Part shown: positions 1 to 7,859 of the stretch, piece by piece
Numbering within the stretch: position 1 is the stretch's first letter
How the letters are laid out: every line of letters begins with the position of its first letter
From: Acanthamoeba castellanii str. Neff
Taxonomy: Eukaryota; Discosea; Longamoebia; Acanthamoebidae
DNA length: 15,138 nt
Direction of reading: 5' to 3'
NCBI RefSeq assembly: GCF_000313135.1
Contig: NW_004457285.1
Location: 1-15,138, forward strand
Position numbers and translations under genes: made by a program
Notes under the pieces: model-generated
Told to the model about the DNA's origin: nothing
The model's database searches: none
What the model saw: the letters and a program-made list of their open reading frames with translations, nothing else

Positions 1-109
1 CCTGCTGCCAGGCGCTGCCCAGCGTTTGCTTGATGCTCACACTGCAATCAGCGGTGGCGTAGTGGACGCAGAGCGCCGCAAAGAGCGCAAGTAGGATGAA
101 CTGCTTCAT
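1..109 (-). CDS. Secreted protein, 5' end only; possible CBM49-type carbohydrate-binding protein
   Basis: The ATG lies at 109-107 on the minus strand and the frame is open for 36 codons to the window edge, so the gene is truncated. The protein starts with a textbook signal peptide: M-K, then a hydrophobic core (FILLALFAALCV), then a small-residue cleavage region ending ATA before D-C-S-V. It is therefore predicted to enter the secretory pathway. The mature start, CSVSIKQTLGSAWQ, resembles the opening strand of CBM49-like cellulose-binding domains of amoebae (valine-rich strand, Q-T, then S-x-W). That family call rests on about 15 residues and is tentative. A TATA box about 120 bases upstream supports this start. 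It could equally be another small secreted amoebal protein. Confidence 0.62.
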   Translation of the reverse strand, partial: MKQFILLALFAALCVHYATADCSVSIKQTLGSAWQQ

Positions 110-230
110 GCTGGTGATGCTGGTGATGATGTTGGCGAGTTGCTGGCCACTTGTAGGTGGCTGTGGCTGTTGTTGGTCGTAGAGTGCAGAGTTGAGGTTG
201 ATGAAAATATGGAGCAGCTCACATGTGGCA

Positions 231-237
231 TTTTATA
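231..237 (-). promoter_or_regulatory. TATA box of the secreted-protein gene
   Basis: The minus strand reads TATAAAA here, 122 bases upstream of the ATG at 109. That spacing allows a start site about 30 bases downstream and a 5' leader of roughly 90 bases. It is a clean match to the eukaryotic TATA consensus in an intergenic stretch. Confidence 0.6.
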
Positions 238-550
238 GTTCAACCAACATGCCCCGAACGTTGAGACAGCGTGGTCTGCCAGGAAATGTGCAAGAGACGC
301 GCTTGCAAACGCCCGGGTTGGGTCTACCCAGCCCAGAAAGATGGTGTGGCTCACTGGCAAATGTCTGCATAAAATAAATTTCCGGAAATCTCGGCAAAAA
401 CGCTTGCAAATCGTCCAAGCACCCACAACAACCCCAGAATTTAATTGCCGGTTGGTTGCACGTGAGTCGGAGCTTAAAAGAACGTGTTCTTAGTGGTCGG
501 GGCATCTGCCTCTCATTAGATATTGCTTCCGTGGGCATGGAGGGGCTCGC
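238..550. other. Intergenic: upstream region of gene 1 and 3' flank of the RhoGEF gene
   Basis: About 310 bases between two minus-strand genes. I see no credible coding exon; the open frames here lack splice-linked partners or family similarity. The RhoGEF transcript should end in the upper part. An ATTAAA on the minus strand at 445-440, about 105 bases beyond the stop at 551, is the only poly(A)-like hexamer I can point to, and it is weak evidence. Confidence 0.5.
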
Positions 551-3500
551 CTACTGGTGTCGCCCATGATCGTCGAGGCCCAGCACCTGGACGTAGATCT
601 TCGGGAAAAAGCCAAAGTCGCGACCGTTGACGGAGCCGAACCACCACTCGTCGTTGCTGCGCTCCCACACCGTGACCACGTCGCCCGCCACGATGTCCAG
701 CTCTTCCGTGCCCTGGCCCACAAAGTCGTACAGCACCACGGCCCGCTGCTTGTCCGCCGAGGCGTCGTAGTGGCCGGCGTCGCTGTCGCTGTCATTACCC
801 GCGGGCTTGATGGTGGTCGCCTCTGTATCGCCTTCTTCACCTTCGTCGTTGTTGTCGTTGTCGTTGTTGTTGTGCTCGGCCAGTGCCACTTGCCCGCTCG
901 ACCGCTGCATGCGCTCCCACAGCGCGGTATCCTTGGTGGACATGTCCCCTTCGCCTCGCGATAACCGGCCGATGGCGCCCAGGGGCTGATTGGCGGTGGT
1001 CCGGACCAGTCCGCTCGACTGCGTGAGCGGATCGGAGGAGTCCTCCGTGGCGGTGGAGTCGTCAACGCTCGACCGGTCCGGCGGCGTCCGCTCGCCGCTC
1101 GGCTCCTCGCCTACGCTGCGCGGTGGTTCGTAGCCGTAGACGCTGGCACGGGGGGTGTAGGTGCTGAGCCGCACCGTTTCCAGGTAAGTGGACACGGTGT
1201 TGCTTCGCTGGCGCGAGATCTCCTCAATCTTTTCCTTGTCCTTGCTCCAACCTTGAATGGCGAGGTGTGTGTGTGTGTCAGTGTGTGTCAGTGTGTGTGT
1301 GTGTGTGTGGTGTGTGGTGTGTGTGGTGTGAGTGTGTGTGTGTGTTGGTGCTGAGGTAAGCAAGCGGCGTGGTGCGCTGGGGGGGAGGGCAATGCTGTAC
1401 CTCTCTTGATGAGAGCCTTTTCATCTTCGCCCTTGGAAGATATGGTGGTCATCAGGAAAGTTCGCACTTCCTCCACGTCGAAGGCGCCTGCACCCGTGTG
1501 GCGCGCGTCAGCACATTGCGCGAACACAGTTTCATGCACGCGAAAGAGATGAGAAGACGTGGAACCGGTACCAGGGAAGGTGATGATCTTGTTGAGATAC
1601 GCTTCAAGTTGCCGACACCTGCGATAAACCACAAGGTCAGCTGAAAAGTGGTGCAACAGACCACCCGGCGAGGGGAAAGGGAGCTGGTACCGCTTCTGTA
1701 CAAATCTCGGTGCCGTGTTGCCCACGTACTTCTTGCCCGGGAACTTGGGCACGTTTTTGTACAGCGTTTTGAGCTGCGCAATTAACGAGAGACAGGGGCG
1801 ATGGTGAGCTTAGTCGATCGCGTCGTCTTGTGAAAGTAACGAGCGTGGTCGGCGTGTACCTTCTTGTGAAGAGATAGGAATTGGCGATATCTCTTGATGA
1901 GGGTAGCCGACCCGCTCTCCATTCGAAGTTCGACCACATAGGCCTGTACGCGCGTGTGCAGATGTTTCAGTCACTTCTTCATTTTCACCAATGCGGTTTT
2001 GGAGAATAAAGAGGTGCGTACAATGAACTCCTTCTCCGTGGACGAGTGCACCGGCACGGTGAAGAGGATCTTGAAGGTGAGGCCCTTGAACTGCTCCTTG
2101 ACCTCCTCCGTTTCCCTGCGCGCAAGAGGAAACGGATCAGAGAGTGCAAAGCTGTTCCCATGGGATCGGAGCTGCTGGTGATTCCTTTCCCCCCATACCT
2201 TTGCTTCTCGAGGATGCCCGTGTGCCACTTGTTCATCAGCGACCTGACGAGCTCCACGACGTGCTCCTTTTTCTCCTTGGAATCGGTGGAGAAGGTGTGG
2301 ACCATGCGTGACCGAGGGTCCGTAACAGAGAAGGCAGTGTCGGTCACTGCAAAAAGTCAAAAGTCAACGACAACGATCAGAAATGACGTGTGCAAGAGGG
2401 TAGTGCGCGGAGTGGGGCGCTACAGTACCATTCTCGTTAAGGATAGCATGTTCGTTGGTCGACTTCTTGAACCATCGCACAAAGGCCAACAGGGCGTACT
2501 TGTCGCTGTGCTCGGACTTGTGCACAATAACCAGCCCGTCGTTGACCACCAAAACCAACTGTAGAAAAAGGACAGTGACCGTTAGTAGGTGGTAGACAGA
2601 AGGCACGACTGGTGGTTGATGAAGGGCTAGTACCGCAGCACATAGCTTCGCACGCGAGTCCGGGTGATCCAGGGGCGTCATCTTGTGCATGAACTCGGCT
2701 TCCTCGATCAAATAGCGATTGTGCTTCACCAGGCTCACCTTCTATATATATCATAGGATGAAGGAAGGAGTCAGAAGCTAAGCGGCATCGACAGCGCTGA
2801 AGGACAGGGGCGACTAGAGGGGTACCGTTCTGTCCGAGCAGTACATTGGCGCTTTGCTTTTGCACTCTTCGTGCACTCTGTACTTACAGACTGACGGGAT
2901 AGGAAATGAAATCGTCAGGCATCAGGAACACAGGCGCCAGGGAAGCGGGAAAGAGGGAGAGGCCGTACTATCGTGTTTACACCTCAAATGAGAGCCCATC
3001 GCCATCTGCCCACAGTAGTCGCAGGTCTTGCTCTTGCTCTCCGTCTTCCACTTGTGTTCCCGTGCGATCTGAGGTGAACTATCGGATTCTCGCAATTGCT
3101 GAACGGTGAAGGAGAAGTGAGTTACCATCCAACCGCCGCAACTCAACACCGGCTCACCAAGTACGAGACGACGTACATCCAAGTTACCACTCAGGTGGTG
3201 CGCTATGTGCATGAGTCGAGTGCGCGATTCGCTCTGGTGTTGGATGACAGATCAGCCAAGCTTATCTTCGAGTGAGGGCTGAACACAAACGACACGGTAC
3301 CTCTCTCTTCTTCTCGTTGATGTATTCGGCCAGTGCGTACATCTTATCGTAGGAATCGCTGAGTTGTTCAAAGTCCACGTGATCTTCAGGCGTGTACTTG
3401 AGCAGTTGCTAAATGGAAACACAGGCGCGAAATCAATGATGGGCTCGCATGCGCTGTGTGCACTGCTTTGCGTTTTGTTGACCCCACTGCCAGCCACAAT

Positions 3501-5243
3501 GTACCTTGAGCAGAAGCACGTAGCGAGTGATCCTCTGCACCGGTACGCCTCGTAACAGATCGAGGCCGAGCTTGCCCAAGAATGAGCCAGACCCCAGGCA
3601 CTAGGCACCAGGCAGCAGCATGACAGTCAATCAGCCAAGGCCAAGCATACGTCGCAACGACAGGAGACAGCGTACGTTGAGCAATTGCACAAACTTGGAG
3701 TTTTTCTCGAGAAGCTTGTTCAGCACTTTGATTGAGTTCTCGTAGTTATTGATGTACTCCTGGTAGATCTTCAGGTAGGGGATCTGCAGTGCAATGAAGT
3801 GGAGGAGACGTTAGACGTTATACCTCAGTCACTTACCTCCCTCATTAAGCGTACCAATCGAGTCATGACGTCGCCGATGCTGTTTTTCTCTGTTGGTGAG
3901 GTCCACCGTCGCATTCTCGTTTTGAGCTCAGCTAGAAAGTCAACGTGAAGCGCTGTGCCACCGGTCAACGTGGAGAGCATGAGCCAGAGAGTAGCGAGGG
4001 GGGCGTTTGCAGTATGAAGTCGAGGTACCGTATATCGTTTCGACGTTGGAAAAGAGATCGCGCACCACCTTGTCTTCCAGCAGTTTGCTTGCTTGGATCG
4101 GCTTCTTGTAGCTCTGTACGCTCCGGGACACGGGTGCATCGATCAGCAACGAGGGCTCCCAAAGGCATACAAAGAGCGGTAAAGAGGTACCTCAATGCAC
4201 AGATGGATCTGGTCGACGTACGTCTGTTCGCTGCTCAGGATCTCCTCTGCGGCGACTTGGCGCATTGACATCTTGCTCACTAGCAGAAGCACAACAACAA
4301 CAACGACAAAGGCATTAGCAGGCCTGTTCACTACCAGAAGAGCAGGCGGCTAGTGGAGCGCGTTGAACATACTTGCAGGCTGGGGTTGGTTTTGTTCGTT
4401 GATCTTGCGCTGAGCGATGGGCGAGTCGGGCTTGGCCGAGGTCGGAAGCGCGGGCGAAGAGACCATCATCACCTGCGCAAAGTTCTGTACGGACGGCGTG
4501 CGGGTGCTCATCGCTGGCAGCGACGGTGCGGGGCCAAGCTTGGGCCGCATCTAGAGACGTGAACGAAGCACTTTAAGTTGATCGAGTAGAGCCTCTACAA
4601 GCAGCGCAGCACGATAGCGTACCTCTTCTGGGATCGTTGGGAGCGGCCTGTTGCGTGGTAGTATGCTCGAGCCCTTGCCAAAGGAGGGCGGGGCGTGCGG
4701 GACCACCCTCGCCCGATCAACGCTGATGCTGCCGTCCCAGCGGTTCGGCGGCTGTCGTACGACCGGCGGCGGTTGCTGCAGCTAAGCGAGGAGCAGCCGA
4801 CAGCGTGAGCAAGCAAAGCATGCAAGCTTACAAGAGTAGTAGTAGCGAGGTAGTTTGAGACGCACCATTGCTTGTGCGGCTCTGTCGATGACCGCGGCAG
4901 AGGGCGAAGCAACTGCGGATGCGGGTGCGGAAGATTGCGTAGATGGAGGCCTGTGGGGCAGCGGAGCTGGTTGGTGGGGTTCCATGCTGCGGCGACGAAG
5001 GGAGGCGACGGACGGTGCGGGCATCACGACTGGGCGCAGCATCACGCTGCCCGGCTGAAGGGGTGGCATGACGAGCACGCCACCCATGTGACTGCCCGCA
5101 ACGCTTCGGTGCTTGGCGTTGGTGGCGTCAGCTGGCGCAGCCGTCGCAATCGTATTTGCTCTTGATCTTGTTTTGCCATTCTTCGTATCTGCCTCCTTCT
5201 CTCCATCCTGTTTGTGCTTGTCGCGAGGGCTGCCAAGTCGCAT
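551..5243 (-). CDS. RhoGEF with DH, C1-like, PH, PX and SH3 domains (21 exons)
   Basis: A predicted activator of Rho/Rac GTPases by GDP/GTP exchange at phosphoinositide membranes. Exons (high to low): 5243-4866, 4781-4623, 4550-4373, 4279-4191, 4113-4029, 3931-3837, 3783-3676, 3600-3505, 3408-3301, 3233-3126, 3068-2981, 2890-2826, 2741-2634, 2558-2429, 2346-2199, 2115-2022, 1943-1860, 1773-1691, 1618-1572, 1487-1401, 1251-551. Phases agree throughout, giving 1012 residues. The N-terminal 240 are disordered and proline-rich. DH spans about 245-432, with EEILSSEQTYVDQI, DLFSNVETIY and PVQRITRYVLLLK. A cysteine-rich C1-like segment lies at 469-519. PH spans about 520-640 and PX about 649-775, with KRYRQF and FPGKK. 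SH3 spans 949-1005, with LYDF, EWW and FGFFP. The start is the first ATG; the frame is open upstream but lacks another. The exon 11 donor is ambiguous. Single domains are near certain; a few boundaries may move. Confidence 0.88.
1252..1400 (-). other. RhoGEF intron 20, carrying a CA-type microsatellite
   Basis: The intron runs from GTACAG at 1400 to the acceptor TTCAAG ending at 1252. Phase 1 joins exon 20 to the last exon. Its 3' half is mostly a CA-type repeat on the transcript strand, placed just before the acceptor, where a pyrimidine tract would normally sit. Confidence 0.65.
1265..1346. repeat. Imperfect (GT)n microsatellite inside a RhoGEF intron
   Basis: About 80 bases of GT dinucleotides on the plus strand with short interruptions (TCA, GG, GA). 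It reads CACACA in the RhoGEF transcript. Confidence 0.9.
2826..3068 (-). other. C1-like zinc-finger segment between DH and PH (two exons)
   Basis: Exons 3068-2981 and 2890-2826 encode H-x10-C-x2-C, then C-x4-H-x2-C-x7-C. The second half (CKYRVHEECKSKAPMYC) matches C1 domains well. With the GTAAAC donor at 2980, the first cysteine of the second C-x2-C pair is missing. With a GTACGG donor at 2968, in the same phase, four residues containing a cysteine are added and the pair becomes C-x4-C. Either form is atypical, so diglyceride binding cannot be assumed; a structural zinc finger is likelier. Confidence 0.6.
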
Positions 5244-5570
5244 TTGTGTTCTGTTGTTTTGCGCTATTCTTGTTTTAATGCTTCCTCCACTCTCGATGGA
5301 GCGATTAAATGGTAAAAATGGCAACTCTAACTCTAATTGTTTGAAATCGAATGGATGCTTCCTCCTGCGCGCTTGTCGTCGTAGGTGTCGTTGATTCTTT
5401 TCGTGTAGAGCCCACAGAAAGTGGGGCTTCCTGGTCAGGCTGACGTGTCCCGCGTTAAGAAGGCGGTGCTGGTGGCCTCAATCCGCGAATGCAGGGAAAC
5501 ACGAACACGGTGCTGTGTCGCACAAGCCTCATCTTCAGCAACGTCCCCTCACCCACCACAATCCATCGCC
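5244..5570. promoter_or_regulatory. Divergent intergenic region of the RhoGEF gene and the 76-residue protein gene
   Basis: About 327 bases lie between the two opposed ATGs. They must hold both promoters and 5' leaders. The part near 5571 is C- and A-rich without upstream ATGs, as in an amoebal leader. The middle (about 5300-5350) is relatively AT-rich. I find no convincing TATA box on either strand. Confidence 0.5.
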
Positions 5571-5970
5571 ATGGCTTCTCTTGCTGGCAAGTTCGAGGTA
5601 TGTACCCCGTCCTTCATTCTTTCCAAGAGAGCGCTCATGTTGGTTGATGTTGACATCTCTTTCATCACAGCAACAAGCTGCTGCCCAGAACGTGCGTCCT
5701 CCCGCGCCAAAGCCCTCCGTTTCCGTCGAGAAGGCCGGCTGGAAGGCCAACGGCAACAGCGGCGGCGGCCACACCGCCCACGACGGCAAGGTACAAGGCG
5801 CCCACTCTTCCCTCAACAGCTGCTGTTCTCTTTCCACCTTCGTGTTCTCTTCTTACACCCTGCCTTGCTTGGCTGGCTCTCTCCAGTTCAAGAAGTCTGA
5901 GGGTGGCAAGAAGGTCGTGTACGCGCCCGGCGCCCTGCCCGCCAAGAAGAGCCTTTCCGACTTGCCCTGA
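5571..5970 (+). CDS. Small basic unstructured protein, 76 residues, unrecognised
   Basis: Three exons, 5571-5597, 5671-5790 and 5887-5970, all joined in phase 0 with clean boundaries: GAG/GTATGT, CACAG, AAG/GTACAA and CTCCAG. The ATG follows GCC (ccatcgccATGG), a good eukaryotic start context. The product has no membrane segment or signal peptide. It starts MASLAGKFEQQAAAQN, has a proline-lysine stretch (RPPAPKPSVSVEKAGWK), a glycine/asparagine/histidine-rich centre (NGNSGGGHTAHDGK), and a lysine-rich end (KKVVYAPGALPAKKSLSDLP). Codons are strongly biased to G/C-ending types, suggesting good expression. It looks intrinsically disordered. I do not recognise a family, so no function is assigned. 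It is divergent from the RhoGEF gene and convergent with the CBS gene. Confidence 0.8.
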
Positions 5971-6049
5971 AGAAAGAGACCATCTGCGCGTCTCCTTGTA
6001 CAAACACAACAACTCAGCGACCAACGTTGCTGGGTGCATCAATGTCACA

Positions 6050-6067
6050 TAAATAAACGTTTATTTA
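6050..6067. terminator. Palindromic, two-strand poly(A) signal between convergent genes
   Basis: The 18 bases TAAATAAACGTTTATTTA are a perfect inverted repeat centred on CG at 6058-6059. AATAAA occurs on the plus strand at 6052-6057, 82 bases past the stop of the 76-residue protein gene. It also occurs on the minus strand at 6065-6060, 68 bases past the stop of the CBS gene. Both spacings suit 3' end processing. Confidence 0.7.
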
Positions 6068-6132
6068 CTAAAACCATGGCCGGGCTGGGGGTTAACAGCG
6101 GTGTGGTGATGATGTCGTGGCGAAGCTCTGGC

Positions 6133-7484
6133 TTAGAGGGCCTTGTTGACGAAGAGGCCGTTGAGGTCGGTCATGGTGATGACGCCGGTGGGCTTGAAGT
6201 CGTCATCGATGACCCAGAGCCTGTGAACGTGATCCTCCACCATGGCCTTCACCGCGTCGGCGACGGTGGTGTCCAGTCGCACGCAGGCGGGCTTGAGCGA
6301 CGACGGGCTGAACTTCTCGAGGTAGTCCTCGGCCGTGTCGAGCAGCTTGGGCATGGTCTCATCATAGAGGCCCTGTTCATTTCGATGCGTGAGCTGGGGT
6401 GCTCAATGATGATTGTTGGTCTGTAGCGTGTGAATGCGTACCTTGAGGTCGGTGGCGGAGAAGTTGCCAGCGAGCTTGCCGGTATCGTTCACCAGCGCCA
6501 CGGCGCTCACATCACCAGTCCTGAGGGCGTGAAGGACCTTGAACTAATGCATGGAAAGGATGAATGGTTAGACAAGGTGAACACTGTATCATCACAGCTG
6601 ATATGAGTTTTGGTGCGTACCACTGAGTCGTGCAGAGGCGACGACACGACGCCGCCGGTGCCCAGGCCGAGCTGGCCGATGGTCTTGTGTCCGATCTCCT
6701 TGAGATGGCCCCTGTGAAGGTCCTTCTCGTGGATGAAACGGATCAGGGCCGACTGCGAGACGATGTGCTGGACCTACATGTTGTGCAGATATGACGTTAG
6801 TAACGCCATCACACAAATAAAGGTCAAGAAGAGGGCGTGACACGTACAGCCTTGGTGTGCTCGTCCACCACGGGAAGCCTGTGGATGCCCTGACGGAATA
6901 GCGTCGCGGCGTAGGTGAGGGGGCTGTTGGTGGTGATGGGAACGTAGGGATCGCGGCCGGAGAAGTCTGTTCGAAAGAATGGAGGTAAGAAATGCACGAG
7001 AAGATGTTGAAAGGCAAGGTGGGCATACCGACGACGTTCTTCAAGGTCTCCAATGCCATCGCGCGGCCAGCAATTTCCATCGTCTTCAGAGCGTTCGCCT
7101 GCAGATAAGAATTTGGTGAGCGATTGACGCTTCACCAGAGTCGAGTGGGGCACATACGCTAAGCTGGTGGCCCGAGGGAGCGACGGAGAGGATGAAAGCG
7201 ACGATGTCGAGCATGTCGACCATGCCCAACACCTCGTTGGTCTTGCTGTTGACCACAGGGGCAGACTGGATGTGGTTCTGGGCCAAGACCTGACGACATA
7301 CACAGCATACACGACAGTCAGGCATAGAGTACTCACGCCAAGTAGTGGCGTGCTGGGGGCAGTGCTTCACCTTCACGGCCTTCTCCACAGTGTCTTCAGA
7401 GTCGAGGGTGATGACGGCCTTGGGGGTAATCACGTCGCTGACCTTGGCGTGGTGCAGGATATCGTAGGTGGGGTTCTGTTGCAT
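6133..7484 (-). CDS. Four-CBS-domain protein, AMPK-gamma/Snf4-like
   Basis: Seven exons: 7484-7371, 7289-7158, 7098-7029, 6966-6848, 6773-6621, 6543-6442, 6372-6133. Every phase fits, giving 309 residues, close to the length of AMPK gamma subunits (about 330). Two Bateman modules are visible. CBS1 is about 14-75 (VSDVITPKAVITLDSEDTVE and SAPVVN). CBS2 is about 107-155 (RDPYVPITTNSPL and IHRLPVVDE). CBS3 is about 170-230 (IGQLGLGTGG and SAVALVNDTGKLAGNFSATD). CBS4 is about 250-305 (VHRLWVIDDDFKPTGVITMTD). The HRL motifs in CBS2 and CBS4 and the aspartates in CBS3 and CBS4 resemble adenine-nucleotide-binding positions in AMPK gamma. The likely role is cytosolic or nuclear AMP/ATP sensing, perhaps as a kinase subunit, but any CBS-only adenylate sensor would also fit. 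The start is the first in-frame ATG. Confidence 0.87.
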
Positions 7485-7859
7485 GGCGAGGGTAGTAGGC
7501 TTCAAGCGTTAGGCTTGCTGTGTGTCGATCGTTGAGGATGATGAGTGTGGTGATCGCACTTGCGTCTATTTGAACCCGCCAAACATGAAGGAGAGGCGAC
7601 TGTGGCGGCAATGCCACTGCATGTTTGCCAAAAGTTTACGCCAACTTTGGGTGAATTTTCGCCAAATGGAGCACAAGAATGCATTCCTAGATTTTCTTAA
7701 TCTTTTTCTTCTTGTTCAATAATAATTCTGTTTTTGTTCAATAATAATTCTGTTTTTGTTAATTTCCGAGAATATATTTTCTCTGATAGCGATGGGCAAC
7801 ACAAGAAAAATTGATCGATTGTAAAATTCCATTACGATTACGATTAAAGCTGTGATTAA
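7485..7859. promoter_or_regulatory. Bidirectional promoter region of the CBS and RNA ligase genes
   Basis: The 375 bases separate two divergent ATGs. From about 7620 the composition turns sharply AT-rich relative to the GC-rich exons. It contains a perfect 22-base tandem duplication. Close to the ligase start there are several GATTA-type words (attacgattacgattaaa...gtgattaaATGG). I see no clear TATA box. Confidence 0.55.
7712..7755. repeat. Two perfect 22-base tandem copies in the divergent promoter
   Basis: The unit TTGTTCAATAATAATTCTGT plus TT occurs at 7712-7733 and again, without change, at 7734-7755. TTGTT begins a third copy that breaks off at 7760. Identity of the copies implies a recent duplication or selection. 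Confidence 0.9.

Noticed and set aside
557..964. Plus-strand 135-codon frame opposite the SH3 exon
   Set aside because: It has no family similarity, and the opposite strand encodes an unmistakable SH3 domain.
5244..5324. Upstream extension of the RhoGEF frame beginning MPFLPFN
   Set aside because: The first codon is TTG, not ATG; the first in-frame ATG is at 5243.
7485..7505. Upstream extension of the CBS gene beginning MKPTTLA
   Set aside because: That codon is TTG; ATG at 7484 starts the CBS protein.
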